NCBI GenBank assembly: GCA_012932295.1
Contig: JAAONU010000013.1
Span: 41,678,627 to 41,742,626, forward strand
DNA length: 64,000 nt
Origin: Cyclina sinensis
Lineage: Eukaryota; Mollusca; Bivalvia; Venerida; Veneridae
Direction of reading: 5' to 3'
A program made the translations under genes and the position numbers. Positions 1-12,400 of this stretch are shown piece after piece (the first letter of the stretch is position 1; each line of letters begins with the position of its first letter). The notes under the pieces were generated by a model. That model had not been told where the DNA came from and made no database searches. It was given only the letters and a program-made list of their open reading frames with translations.

Positions 1-1050
1 TTATAATATAAAGGTAGACACTTTTCACGCAAGATTTCTTGCGAGACAAGACTTAGTAAATTATATAAATACCACCGAGTTCTTATTTTTCTTTTGTAAT
101 ATTTCTCTCACAAACTGTTAAACATCGTTAATAGAAGTTTAGATAAATATTTTAACTTTGAGAATGTTATCGGGGTTGCATCGCGCAAATCATATTACAT
201 GCCCGGATAGGCCATGCACATAAAAGCCGTAATGCGTGGAATCCGATTACGTGAATTACAACCACGGTAAATTATTATTAATAATCAGATATTATGAAAA
301 TATAAATTTATGAAACAGTTAGCTCATTTTTGTTGTTCCGTTCTTGTTTTTATTTATTCCCGTTTGTCTTCCTTCATTTCAGGATATCTTATTTTCCTCA
401 TTTTTTTCCTGGCTGTCTCTCTGCCTTCATGCCTAACTTACAGACTGCCTGCTTGACAGACGGACGGTCTGGCGTTTTCCACAGTCTGGCTAGCTTTATA
501 GACCGACTAACTGACCAAAGTGCCTGTTTACGAACATACTAATCTAACAGATCAAACTACCACCAAAGCGGACAGTGAAGTGAGGTCTCATATCATCACT
601 TTTTATCTAAATCAGCTGTTATGTAATTATGTAAACTTCATGTTTGATAGTTAATTTCTACCTCAATGCAACATGCCGATGTTTAAATAAGCTAAGAGTA
701 TCTTTATCATTTTACCAGTATAATCCAGTTCTTGTTGTGACTGTAACCTCCAATTGTGTCAGAAGTTATAGCTCCCGACAGAACTTTCAGGATCATTAAT
801 TAGATAAGAAAAGGCTCTTAGACGGATAGATTTCTACTTTCGAGTAATTTTCTGACAGATGTATTGTTACATAGACATTAGTGTTAGAAGTGTAATACAA
901 TCGGTTTCTTCACGACTGATAAGTCAACAACAAACGCTTGGATACTTCAAAAGTCCGCCATTACCTATCATTAAGAAATCTTATTTACCTAACAGATAAT
1001 ATTTATTAAAGTCCGTAAAGTTGGCTTTGGTATCAACAATCAACAGTCAG
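1..1050. other. AT-rich non-coding stretch
   Basis: I see nothing I can name here. The stretch is AT-rich with only short chance open frames, and no repeat, tRNA or convincing splice-flanked exon was recognised. Confidence 0.5.
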
Positions 1051-1580
1051 TTCAACATTCGATTTTGTTTCGAGCAAAGCTGTTTCAACATTTGAGTCGG
1101 CTCAACATTCAACTCGACATTCTTTGAGCTGGCTTAACATTCAACTCGACATTCTTTGAGCCGGTTAAATATTCAACTCTACATTTTTTGAACCGGCCCA
1201 ACATTCAACTCGACATTCTTTAAGCTGGCTTAACATTTACAACTAGACATTATTTGAGTCGGCTCAACATTCAACTCGAGATACTTTGAGCTGGCTCAAC
1301 ATTCAACTCGACATTCTTTGAGCTGGATTAACATTCAACTCGACATTCTTTGAGCTGATTTAACATTCAACTTGACATTCTTTGAGTCGGCTTAACATTT
1401 AACTCAACATTCATTGAGCTGACTTAACATTCGACTCGACATTCTTTGAGCTGGCTTAACATTCAACTCGATAAATTATGAGCTGGCTAAACGTTCAACT
1501 CGACATTCTTTAAGTCAGCTCAACATTCCATTCGACATTTTTTGAGCCGGCTCAACATTCAACTCGGGCTCGACATTCCA
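1051..1580. repeat. Minisatellite, about 32-bp unit, roughly 15 copies
   Basis: A unit of about 32 bp, readable as CATTCTTTGAGCTGGCTTAA followed by CATTCAACTCGA, repeats head to tail with scattered substitutions. The variable positions are mostly transitions (GAGCTGG, GAGTCGG, GAGCCGG). Each unit holds a GAGC-TGGCT core, so short self-complementary stems are possible. Copies at both edges are more diverged than central ones, as expected when unequal exchange homogenises the centre of an array. No coding role is visible, since the unit length is not a multiple of three and frames break. Confidence 0.9.
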
Positions 1581-2400
1581 AAAACGTAATAAAATATTAA
1601 GAAACAAATATCGAGCTGAATGTTGATTGTTGATCTCAGAGCCAACTTGACGGACTTAATATAGTGTTTGCAGTTGTAAATATCTAAATATTGTGAAACA
1701 TGCAGTAAAAAATATTTTAATAGAGAAAAAGAATCGTGCCCGACTTGTACACTGGGCAAACAAATTTACAAAACCGTTTGACTTGAATATTATTTCGTTA
1801 ATTTAATTTTCAATATTATCTATCATTCAGAGTTCATCGTCATGGAAGAAATAAAAATTTCATAAGTTACTTTCAATATGATTAAAAAAACGTAATATGT
1901 TATACACACGTATAAAGCAAACTGAAATACTAGAAACACTAAAGGATCTTATAAATTATAGATGCTGAGAAACGGACCTCTAAAATTTCGTGTAAATTGC
2001 GATGAATGTCAAGCAATCATCGAACTAAATACATCGGTTTGCTGTCTTGCTTTACAATTCAAGAACGAAATTCTGGCAGGAAATTATGAGTCAGTTATCG
2101 CCATTATACTGCTGTCAACCATCATGACAAAGGACACGTGTCACGCTTTCTCAGGAATCTCATCTATATCGTCTTTTATCGTCCTGACTGGCTGAATGCT
2201 CTTTTATCAGGCATTGTTAGAAACCAATGCATCTATTAGCATCACCAAGACTCATATCCTTGCCGTCTTTAAATGTCTGCGAGTTAAATAGTTTTTGCGA
2301 TTTGAAGAGTTACTTCTTGAACTGTTATCTGCCCTCCTCCACCCCGGAGAAAAATAGAAAGAAGTCTCAATAAAAGAAAACTTAGAAGACATAAACTGCT
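1581..2400. other. Unassigned non-coding stretch
   Basis: No supported gene. A 77-codon open frame on the plus strand (1962-2195) has no recognisable domain and no support beyond being open. Confidence 0.4.
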
Positions 2401-2680
2401 TAGTAAACAAGAGCACCGCTGGGCGGAGCATTATAAGCCCGAAGGGTGTTTTTCTAAGTACGAGGCATTTGTGATATAAAGGAGGAAACCTTGCCTTTGA
2501 ATTAAATGATTTGTTTTAAACTTTGATTATTTTTTCTTATTTATAATATTTTGATTTTTAACATTTCATAATTTTGATTTTAGAGTTTTATAGATCTTTA
2601 TAATCAATCATCATATGAAGTTTGAAGTCTGTATGACAAATGGTTACAAAGTTTTACAGCGGAAATAGCTTTGAGTGCTT

Positions 2681-2707
2681 AGGTCACTGTGACCTTGACC
2701 TTTGACT
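2681..2707. promoter_or_regulatory. Nuclear-receptor half-site cluster (IR3 plus DR0)
   Basis: AGGTCACTGTGACCT (2681-2695) is an exact inverted repeat of AGGTCA with a 3-bp spacer, the canonical oestrogen-response-element form. It is followed directly by another TGACCT (2696-2701), which creates TGACCTTGA, the extended monomer site of ERR/SF-1-type receptors, and then by an imperfect half-site, TGACTT. The sequence match is direct; any binding or regulatory effect is inference, since the cluster lies inside a repeat. Confidence 0.35.
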
Positions 2708-2945
2708 TACTTATCCAAATTTCAGTACGGTTTATTCCCTTAATGTGTGCAACTATTATATGAATTTTAAAGTCTCTATGACATATGGCTGTCTAGTTAC
2801 ACAGTTTAAATGATTCTAAACTTTTAGATCACAGTGACCACAGTGTATAGGGATCATCCAATCAAAGTGTGCAATCATGATATAAGTTTGAAGCCTCTAC
2901 AACTAACGATTGTAATGTTACACGGCGAAATGGTTTTAAATGTTT

Positions 2946-2973
2946 AGGTCACTGTGACCTTGACCTTTGACCT
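2946..2973. promoter_or_regulatory. Nuclear-receptor half-site cluster (IR3, DR0, DR1)
   Basis: Four perfect AGGTCA half-sites lie in 28 bp: AGGTCA at 2946, then TGACCT at 2955, 2961 and 2968. The spacings give an exact IR3 (ERE form), an exact DR0 containing the TGACCTTGA extended site, and an exact DR1 of the type used by HNF4/RXR-class receptors. It sits in the same position within its repeat unit as the cluster at 2681. Function is untested. Confidence 0.35.
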
Positions 2974-3517
2974 TCTGACTGCAAAATCAATAGGGGTCAT
3001 TCACTTAATATGGGCAAATACCATATGAAGATTGAAGACTGTGTGCCAAAGAGTACTGAAGTTATCCTCCAGAAACCAAAATGCTAACGGACGCACGGAC
3101 AATGACTTTAAAATTTAAGGTCACTGTGACCATGATCTATGAACTACTGATGCCAATATAAATACGGGTCATGTACTCGATGTGGGCAATTATGGTGATG
3201 GTAAAACTTTGTATCTACTTCTACAACACCGCTGGCTTCTGATAAGAAAACAGCCTCTAGGTAGACTTAACATATTTGTTATATAAGCAATAATTTGAGT
3301 GTAACCCTAAGTATAAACATTGCACATAAGTTTTTTAAAAGATAATATCCATAATTTACCGAACATTAGTTAAAATAAATAATATCCCTGAATTATGGCA
3401 CATAAATTTTAAGAAAAGATAATATTCATAAATTACCATTTTGATTTTCAAACCATTCTTTTACTTTCTTAAGTCGTTTTCCCACCTTATGTGATGGCAA
3501 TGGAAAGGGTCATTGTA

Positions 3518-3642
3518 CGGAGCCCCTAAAGTGACATTTACCTATTTTTTGTTGTCACATTTATTTTATTTCGTTTAAACGAAATCCAATAAGTGTGACA
3601 AGAACAAAAATAAGTGTGTATAATGTCACTTTAGGGGCTCCG
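3518..3642. mobile_element. 125-bp palindromic MITE with TA flanks
   Basis: The ends CGGAGCCCCTAAAGTGACAT and ATGTCACTTTAGGGGCTCCG are perfect inverted repeats of 20 bp, and both are flanked by TA. Inner segments also pair partly (TTGTCACA with TGTGACAA). The centre is an 18-bp perfect palindrome, ATTTCGTTTAAACGAAAT (3568-3585), so the whole element can fold into one hairpin. TA flanks and short inverted termini suggest a Tc1/mariner-type non-autonomous element. There is no coding capacity. Confidence 0.85.
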
Positions 3643-4960
3643 TATCATTCTGACTGGCCGTATCCAACAAGTTTTTATATAGTTTTGTAGTAGTTGAACT
3701 GTCGTAGGAATTAACGTAACAGACATTTACGAATGACTCTCAGGAACGTTTGTCTTCTTGAGAAGACTAAAACAATTATTACACACTCAAACGGTCCCCT
3801 TATTCTAGAATTTATCGTCTATTTTCTTGCAAAATTACCATTTTATTTACCAAATATTTCTCCCAATTGTCATAAATGAATAAATAAAAAGGCATCTGGC
3901 CATTTAATTTATTTCAGATTTTCGACTGGCCGCCAACACTGACAAAATTAATTGTTGATATTTCTAATACAACAATTAATAAATAAATAGTCTGTGTCGC
4001 TTCTTGTAATAGCCGGTTCGGGATATTATTTATAATTTAATCAGTAAAGAAAATTTAACGGTGAAAAATGATGACTGAACTTTATACGGAAAGAACATTC
4101 CATAAACGCATCAGGTTTAAGCTGTATCAGTATCTCTACATGATTTTTCTTTCTTTCTTTTATCTATAATAGGAAAATAAAATAGTTTTACCCTCTGTGG
4201 TAGTATGGTCTTTATTATGTTTCACTCACTTCAGTACAAATACAAAACAAAGATTCTTTCAAAGCGATAACAGTGAACAAATTCAACACATATCATTGAT
4301 ACCACTGCATATTAGACTTCTGTCGATCAAGGAAGTTATAAAAAAGACTCTAACAGCGGCAAATATTACTGAAACACTCACATGCAACTGAGTCTAAATC
4401 AACAGCAATCCAGGTCATTAAAATACAACATATGCCATGATTTATTGCTCCCTAAGTGATTCTAATCAATACTTGAAACTCCATAAATAACGGCTGTCAA
4501 CATATTTGAATGATTTTTAAACCTACTCTTAAATCGTTATGTTTGCAAAAAAGGAAATGTGAGAAAAGAAGAGCCTTAATAAATATTTTAAAAATATTGA
4601 AATCTTGTTTTCCTTAGCGGTAAAATATGCCAGACTATAACATTGTCTCACACACTTGAAACTGACAGTTCATCAAATGAGTTTCAACTTATTCTAAAAT
4701 AAACAAGAAAAATACAACGTAATGATTTGAATAACGGGATTAAGATTTGATATTGTGGCGGTGCATGCTGCTTCATTGCATTCTTTATAAAATGATTTAA
4801 ACAAAAACGATGTTTGATAGCAAGAATTAAATTAGGATAATGATCAGAGTTCACCTACTGAGAGTGCATTTGTTTCTTGAAAACAATTTTAACTATCTCC
4901 CCTCCCCCAATACAAGTGGGGTGGAGTAGTCGTGTAAAAGAGTTCATTTCCGGGCTGGGA
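3643..4960. other. Unassigned non-coding stretch
   Basis: AT-rich with no supported gene or repeat. Open frames here are short and carry no recognisable domain. Confidence 0.4.
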
Positions 4961-4964
4961 AGAA

Positions 4965-5047
4965 TTTTCTTTTCTTTTTTTCCTTTTTTTTTTGGAGGGG
5001 GGGGGGTGGGGGCTTCTGCTGGAGGAGGTGCTGGAGGGAAGTGGGGG
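4965..5047. repeat. Polypyrimidine/G-rich low-complexity tract
   Basis: A run of T/C changes sharply to G-runs (4994-5047) with at least four separate tracts of three or more G. The tract could form a G-quadruplex or triplex. Long open frames across it on both strands are proline- or glycine-rich artefacts of composition. Confidence 0.8.
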
Positions 5048-5220
5048 CCAAGTACCTTCGTATAAAAAATAATGAAAAAAAGCGGCGGTAGGTGTGGCGA
5101 GATCATATGCATAAGGGATGGGGTGAAGGGGAAGTACCTAACCATTCAATGTACGTAAACAGTTTAGTTCTAGGCTTTCTGCTTTGCTTTAAGAAGTGTT
5201 CTCCTATATAAGTCTAAGAA

Positions 5221-5300
5221 AAATCAAGTGCCCCTGAGGGGGGCTAATTTTGACCCCGGGGATATGGGTACCAGTGATCTTGGTAGGGGTTTTGATGGTG
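5221..5300 (+). repeat. Fragment related to the 166-bp GACCCC repeat at 60 kb
   Basis: The segment AAATCAAGTGCCCCTGAGG followed by GGGCTAATTTTGACCCCGGG and an ATCTTGGTAG match has the same order of modules as units of the array at 60.0-61.4 kb (GACCCC palindrome, GGGGAT, TTGGTA). It is a single degraded unit. Confidence 0.55.
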
Positions 5301-6340
5301 ATGAATTATTCGAACTATGAAGGGAATATCTTTAACACTGTTTGAGAAATGGACATTAACAAATAATGTTAACAAAGAAATTGTAAGACGAAAAAGGGGT
5401 ATAACTTTGCAAAAATAAATTTGAAGGTTATCTGCCCTTTAGAAATGGTGTCACATTTTGATTGTGAACAAGTATTCCAAATTTGAAGTGAATAGCTCTG
5501 ATTGTTTCTCAAAACGGACCTTAACAAAAAGGTTAACCAACGCCGACGCTTACGACATGGTCATGACAATAGCTCCACATTTTTTTCTTCAAAAAGTGGA
5601 ACTGATAAAGATAATAATAATTCAAACTTTGTAGTCGTTGTTGCCTTGTTTTCTCCGATATACGGATTTTAATTCTTGTCACGTACGACTTTTCTACATT
5701 AGAAACATCTGCACTTTGTAAAACTACGTACTTTGTAGATTTTTCAGTGTCAATCAAATGACAAAATTCTTAAAATTAAGGTGCTATTGATCGTTAGGTA
5801 AATCAAATTTATCCTAGGATTTTATACAACATAATATTACAGAACGATAAATTTCAGTCGGAAAAGGACCAGCAAAAATATTTCCCGTTGCCATAAACTT
5901 TCAACAATATCGCCAGGACCTCACCGCATGTCTCAGTAAATAGATCGTTTATATCTTACAACTGCAATAAAGTATCAAGCAAGTCCATATTTCCGAATGA
6001 AATCTTACTTTTGAAGCGAAGAAATCCCCTTTCTTTTGCACAACATCTGATACTTGACGTAAATGAAAAAAAGTGTCTGTACAATTTTATCAGTAAAATT
6101 CAACTCTCTGGTTTCTGTAGAACTTATTGCATATTAAAGCGACTGACTCACAGATGTCCCGACGATGAAAAAGAAATGAAAATGTTTAATCTATCTAGAA
6201 ATTCTAGCTGTCATTGTGATGAACATATCTTAACTAAGTTACTGACACATTTTTTGTTACAGAAAAACATCAAAATATATGTTAGTCTTGGGGTAGATAC
6301 TTTAATTATATAATTAATTTTGGCAAGTCTACATAACTAG
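5301..6340. other. Unassigned non-coding stretch
   Basis: No supported gene. A 100-codon open frame (6011-6313, plus strand) has cysteines and basic residues but no recognisable domain or good splice context. Confidence 0.35.
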
Positions 6341-6413
6341 TCTCTCTGGCTCAGTGGTGTAAATTGTCGCTCAATATTTTATTGACCGAAAGGGTATTTG
6401 TTCGAATCCTGTA
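6341..6413 (+). repeat. tRNA-like SINE head or tRNA pseudogene
   Basis: TGGCTCAGTGG (6347-6357) matches a Pol III A box, and TGTTCGAATCC (6399-6409) matches a B box apart from the first bases, at tRNA-like spacing. The would-be acceptor stem (GTCTCTC) does not pair with the downstream sequence, so this is not a working tRNA gene. A tRNA-derived SINE head or decayed tRNA fits better. Confidence 0.6.
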
Positions 6414-9400
6414 AAATCAAAACTTTTTTTCAGTTTTCATGGTGTATAGAAATATAATATTATGTTTTTCCCATAGTATATTAACTTCTTTTAAATTTCA
6501 AAGAAAAAAAATTCAGCTAAATTCTGTGCGTCTGTCGCTTAAAAGTTCTAATCCCACTGACTACAGTTTCTGAGACGAAAACGTTTCCAAGACGTATTAT
6601 TACAAAGATTATGTAATTTTAGTCTTCTTTTTAGTCAATCGCCTAAGCGTCTTAGATATTGTTCAGTCTGCAGGTTGCATTTTATTACCTTTTGACAGTT
6701 ATTTTCTGTTTCTAATAATCCTAATAACTTTTCAATGTATCAGCAGTATTTTACAAAATTCTTTGAGCCAATCGTGATAATATGATAATAAGATTTTTTA
6801 CGAGCATTTCCTACATATCAAACTGCAATCAAACAGTAGATGTGTGACGTTTTATATGAAACAATAAAGTCAACGTTAACGTGTTGAAACAAGTATGCCA
6901 AATCAACACTAGAAGCAATAAGTTCCTAACAATTTCAAAATACACAAAATGCATTTTTTTCTATGAGAAATAGAAAGATATCTATTTAGCATCATGCTTC
7001 GTCTATCACATAAACCATTGTCGTTTATACCGGATGAAAGTTGAACTGCCTTTGGTCTGACACTGTTTGAGCCAAGTACAATATTAACACGATCGCTACC
7101 GAGTTTTATTTTTATCAGAATTCTTGGATAGAAACAGAAGTCAATTACCTTTATTGATTTCTGACAGCCGTCATTTAAAGGACTTATGTACTGTTTTCTC
7201 AAGAATCTTATCTACACTGGTTTCAATCATCCCACTGACATGAATGCCCTAGTATGTGACATCTTGTTAAAGTGTAATATATCCAAACATCAATAAGGAT
7301 ACCGACTTTGGAATTATTATGTAAACAAATTCTTGTAATATAATTATGTTGATTTTAGTCTTTCACAATGATAACGGCCCTCGAATGTCCTGGTTCAAGG
7401 ACCAATCTCAAATCAGGATAAATACTGCGCATAAGTGTGCGGAAACGTGTTAACTGCTAAAGATTAAACAAATAATTGTATACCACACAACTTTATAACT
7501 CTTGAAACTAGTAAAATAAAATGGCTTTAGAAAATACTCCATCTACTGCTTAAACGACTTTGAGAATCGTGAAAGTAACCGATACAGGACATGACAATTT
7601 TCCCTGCACAGAAAAGTGCATCATTAAGCCTTATCATGCCAATTTTAAATGTCAATGTTCTGTTCATATTGCTTTCTACAATATTTCAAGAACTGGTAGA
7701 ATGCTGCATGGAAATTGTTCATGTTAAAAAGATAAGGTTTATCACTGTAACAAATATGAATTCGACGGATCTAAACACATTGCATGCACCTTATTTTGCA
7801 CTTCGTGTAAATGATCATGTCGTGATGAAACACGACAGATGTGTTAACAATCATGTGATTAAAGTAAAAAGCCACTTTTCCTGATTGTAACTTACATTTT
7901 TTTGTCACTGAATTGATTTCTGGATGTACATACATGGTTTGCTTTGGCAAATACTTTTGTCTTCTTTCTCTTTCTGGAAGGTCATACAGTGTGGTTTTAC
8001 GCTTAAAAAGTCAATTAAACTAAAACATATTAGTTTCTTTTGCCAGAAATCGTTATTTTTCTGGAAATGTTTTGTTTCATGTTTCAATTATGCTGACGTC
8101 TTATAACAATTATACTTATTAAAGATGAAAAAAATGGTTGCATAAACACACTGACAAGCAAAACTCAAGCTGACATTTCTAATATTACAGATATATCAAA
8201 CGCTAAGTCATTAAATTTTGTTTTATATGACTAATATCACGTCGACCACATATATTACTACATATCAAATTAAAACACAACAACTATTAATGAGAAATAC
8301 ATTGCCATTACGATCATCAATCTTCAGTTTTTGTAAATATACCCACATAACTTGCCTTTCTAAACCAAATAAGCTGTTTACCATCCGAGATATAACGATA
8401 TTCATTTTGTTTTATTTACTTCAATAAACACACACATTTTGGACACTTCTAAACAAGTTGATAACATCTGAACATTTAACAAGCTGTCATTGCATATTAG
8501 ATTTGAGGAAGTTATAAAAAGCTAAGCAGAGGCAACAAGGTACAAATCTGATTTCAAGTGGCCACACACGCCAGTTCAATGCAATCAAGGGCATGAAAAA
8601 CATCATACATTATTATTCATTGTCATTTAACTGATACTTGTCCTATGCTTAAGAGTGGTTAAACAATCTTAACTGCAATTGTATTTTTTACTTAAATCTG
8701 GGTATAGACGATAAAACTTGCAAAAAGTTTTTTCTTATTTTGTGGTACCGACACCTTTGTTTCAAAAGTTTTTTTCTCTTGTGCAAAGATTACGTTCATT
8801 GAAATCTTTAACATTGTTACAAGCTCTAGAAAAACGAACCATCTGTGAAATATAAACCCCATAGGATGTGATGCGTGGGACATCACCATCTAAAACTGGA
8901 TAATTAACAATATTAAAGTCAAAATCATCTTTTTTTATTGTATATTTTAATAGTAACAAAACCATTGTCAATAGAAAGATTTGGATCAATCAAGAAAGTG
9001 CTTGCGTTTCTGAAGTGTTTGCTTTATTAAGCTGGAGTTCATTTGGATATATTTTATTGACCAGAGATGGAAAATGGTTGCTATCTATATTTAACAAATC
9101 GTCAAGATACCTTATGGTGTTGTTAAAGGCTGTAATAATGTCATCTTGATGTTCAATAGAAATAGATAGCATAACGTCTCTTGCTTAGTAGTATAAAAAC
9201 AGTCGACTTCAAAACACAAATAAAATTTATTTTATGCCAAACGTGAATAATTTGTTGTTACAAAGAGCTTTAAACGAGGTTCTGACAGTTCTGTCTAAAT
9301 CCAGGTGGAAATGGTTTATTTATATCTTTTCTTCCTTATGAATAGCATTTTTTAAAATCTAGTTCGTCTCTTACATCTAACTGATATGTATAATGAATAT

Positions 9401-12400
9401 AACACGTCTAGATACTAGTTTTTGTTAAAGTTAATTTGTTAAGATACTATGTCAACCACTTTTAGACTGCCACTGTGGTTGCTAAGTTCGTATGTTTTAT
9501 ATATCAGAATCCTGACAGCAAGCGTTCTTGAAGCATATTTACAATAATTAGAAGCATTATTTCAATATATTGATAAAGTGGAGTAACTATAACACACATT
9601 CTATGGCTGTTTATTGCATTCCTGATATAAGGTTCTCTACAAATGACTAAATAGATCCCAGTGGATCTGAGTGATTGTTTCAACCCGTAGTTTTAATAAC
9701 GTAGTTATTGTTTTGCTGCATTCGACGCCCTTTCATTCTCATATATCTTTATAATAGCCAACAAAAATGGATTCAACCAATATTTTAAGTTAACAATATG
9801 GTCTCGCGTATGTAATAACCCCTGCAATAATACGAATTGTACATTTTATACTCTCTTCGTTTCTATTTCACACGGCAATTTTTTTCAAGTACAACACATG
9901 CTCAGCCTAAATCTTTTATCGACACAACAACAGAGTCTAATAAATTATATGAAATCTGTGTTAGAAAGCGAAATTTATCTGCCATTTGTGTCAGAGACGT
10001 TGATTAGTCTTTATTAAAAAACAAACCAATTTTTGCAAACCAATAAACAATATTTTTAATTTTGATTTAATTCTTATTTCAAGCTTTTAATTTTTTAGTA
10101 TTCTGAAGGACATAACAGTAGCTTTATAGTAAAGGAAGCAACAATCATAAATTTAAGTCTGAAATAATAATTTGATTCTCAAAAACTTTCAAACTAGATA
10201 ATAGCTTACTCTTCTACGGCAGTTGTAAAATTGTATGACTAATGTTAATGTCTAGAAAATATGCATTTTCTCCTCTTCCAATTCGTATATTGTTTTTGCT
10301 ATGGAAGGTTATTTATTAAATTATATAAAAACATCCATACTGATCGATTGGAACCTACATCTTTTTGCAGCTACTAATGTTTTTTTTCAAGATCACAAAT
10401 GACATGAAAGCTTTCGTCAAGGAAAACAAAAAAGGAGACGCTATGTGAGTATTGTAAAGAAATAAATTGTATGTTTTGTAAAATAGATAATCTGGAATGG
10501 GTTCCATATATAGACGAGGCAAGCTCCTTCATATTTATCCTGTTCTGCTAGACAGTAAAGCAATGCAGTGTACAGTGATGACACGTTCCATCAACTGACA
10601 AAAGGAACATTTAAAAACTACAATGAAATTGCCAAAATATTGTCATCAGACAAGAACCACACTATCTTGAATCCACATAAGAACATTTAAAATAACTAAG
10701 GGCTAACACTTTATTTTATACCACACAAAGTATATGGAACCGATTATATGAATAAAAACTAAAACATTTTTTGTCAGATATTTATGTCTGTCTTATGACA
10801 CCCTTTTATAATACAGGCTTGAAACAGAGCATTTCAACTGGCAGTTGTTATTACGATCTGATTCAGGAAAAAGACGGTAAAGTCCAGTTTATGACCGAAT
10901 ATTCACTTACTTTAGTAAACAAGTCGTATGCTAGGTTAGCGGTCAATAATCACTACTGTACTACTGTAAACTGTCATGTCAAAGGGAACATGTCCTGTAT
11001 TTTCAAGAATAAAGTCTGCAAAACATTCAATCATTTCGTTGATATGACTGTTCTGCTCCTGTACGTGACAGCGGCTAGAATCTACATCTACTTTTATTTG
11101 CCAGATCCTCAAAAGGCTAAATGAACGGTCTAACGACCCTTTTTTGCGACTCTCATTTTGTTCACAGGAATGACCATAAAAAAAATGTTAAACCGTGTTT
11201 GAAACTCAAATATATATTGACATTTTGTGGTTTCTTTGCTGCTGTCTTAAATACATTTACTTGTTATGAGAGAACTGTGTATTTTATATATATTCTTGCC
11301 AATATATACATAAACAAACATACCACTCTTACAGACTGCTGAAGCATTTTGTCTATTCTATTTGGAATGCAATGAACTGTTTGAATTGGTTATACAACAA
11401 TATGATCTAACAAACCATTTTGCCAAACAAAAATACTGAAAAATAATACTATAAAACTCGCCTGTTATAAAAGCCAGTTTCCTAAAAGCGGCGTCTTGTT
11501 GTACTCAAGAATCGTTTGTTGTTAAAACAACTTTTGTAAACATCACGTTTTCTATGTATTTTAACTGGCAACAATTGTCTCCCTCTCCCTCTGAGAGTCA
11601 AAACTATACCTAACATTTATTAAAGTACATGTATATAAAAAGTCTGGTATTTAACAATGTCATTTTTCTTATCTTAGCTCGACCTAAATATTTAATGTAA
11701 TATATGAAAATTAACCCCCACCCCCTCAAAACAAAAAACAAAACAAAAAACACGCAACATGAAAACGAAACATTCTTTAGAAATATGACAATTTTAATCA
11801 AATTCTTGTTTTTATGGAATCGCTAGTTTCTTTCTGAATAATATCTTGAGAGCACACTTTCTTGTAAATTGAATATATTACATTAAAGTTCCGGGTTAAA
11901 AGGCCGGTCATAGCGATACAGTCTTATAGCCAGACCTTGTTTGTTCTATACTTAATAGTATAGTTCTTTCAAATTGCTTTTTTTATTTTCTTTTTTTTAA
12001 ATAACCCAAGTAATCTTGATTGATATCGAGACTTTACTGTGATTAGTTTTCATGCGAAAATAAAACTTGTGTTTATCGGCTATACATGTCATATTTTTCC
12101 TTTCACTTAAACAAATTATAAAAGCGACATGACATTAAAATGACGCCCAGAGGTTTGTACAGTCCTTAGTCTGAAGTAAGAGAGCATGATAACTGTGCAT
12201 ATTGATATTCCTGTCATTTAAACATCGAGGTAAAAATGTTTTTACAAGAAGTGAAATTCTGGTTGTAACAAAAACAAACACACGCAACTGATTTAAGTAG
12301 TTTTTAAGCATTGCAATAAAAGTTGTTAGTGTTTTAGAACAATTATAAAGGTACTAATCAATACTGTAAGTTGTCAACTTATTTCATAATTAAAAAAAAC

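Larger units (their letters stand above)
2407..3240. repeat. Dispersed repeat with tandem units of about 130-170 bp and nuclear-receptor-type half-sites
   Basis: Degenerate units recur with the order TATGAAG-TTGAAG-CT-TATGAC, then TTACA, then AGGTCACTGTGACCTTGACC. Clear copies of the last module begin at 2681, 2946 and 3118, with a degraded copy near 2830. A short GGACGCACGGACAATG tract near 3091 resembles the GGAC tails of the other tandem-repeat elements in this window. The left edge (about 2407) starts with AGAGCACCGCTGGGCGGAGC, higher in GC than its surroundings. This fits a non-autonomous mobile element with internal tandem repeats of the bivalve type. Boundaries are approximate and no coding capacity is seen. 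Confidence 0.7.

Noticed and set aside
1051..1580. Regular 32-bp repeats that could suggest a CRISPR array
   Set aside because: The units are directly contiguous with no unique spacers, and the DNA is clearly from an animal.
4855..5145. Proline-rich and glycine-rich open frames on both strands
   Set aside because: They are explained by the poly-T/C and poly-G tract.
6341..6413. Functional tRNA gene
   Set aside because: A and B boxes are present but the acceptor stem does not pair and no coherent cloverleaf can be drawn.
10771..11124. 117-codon plus-strand frame after a good acceptor-like tract (TTTTTTGTCAG)
   Set aside because: The peptide resembles nothing I know, has no clear donor before its stop, and pyrimidine-AG tracts are common in AT-rich DNA.
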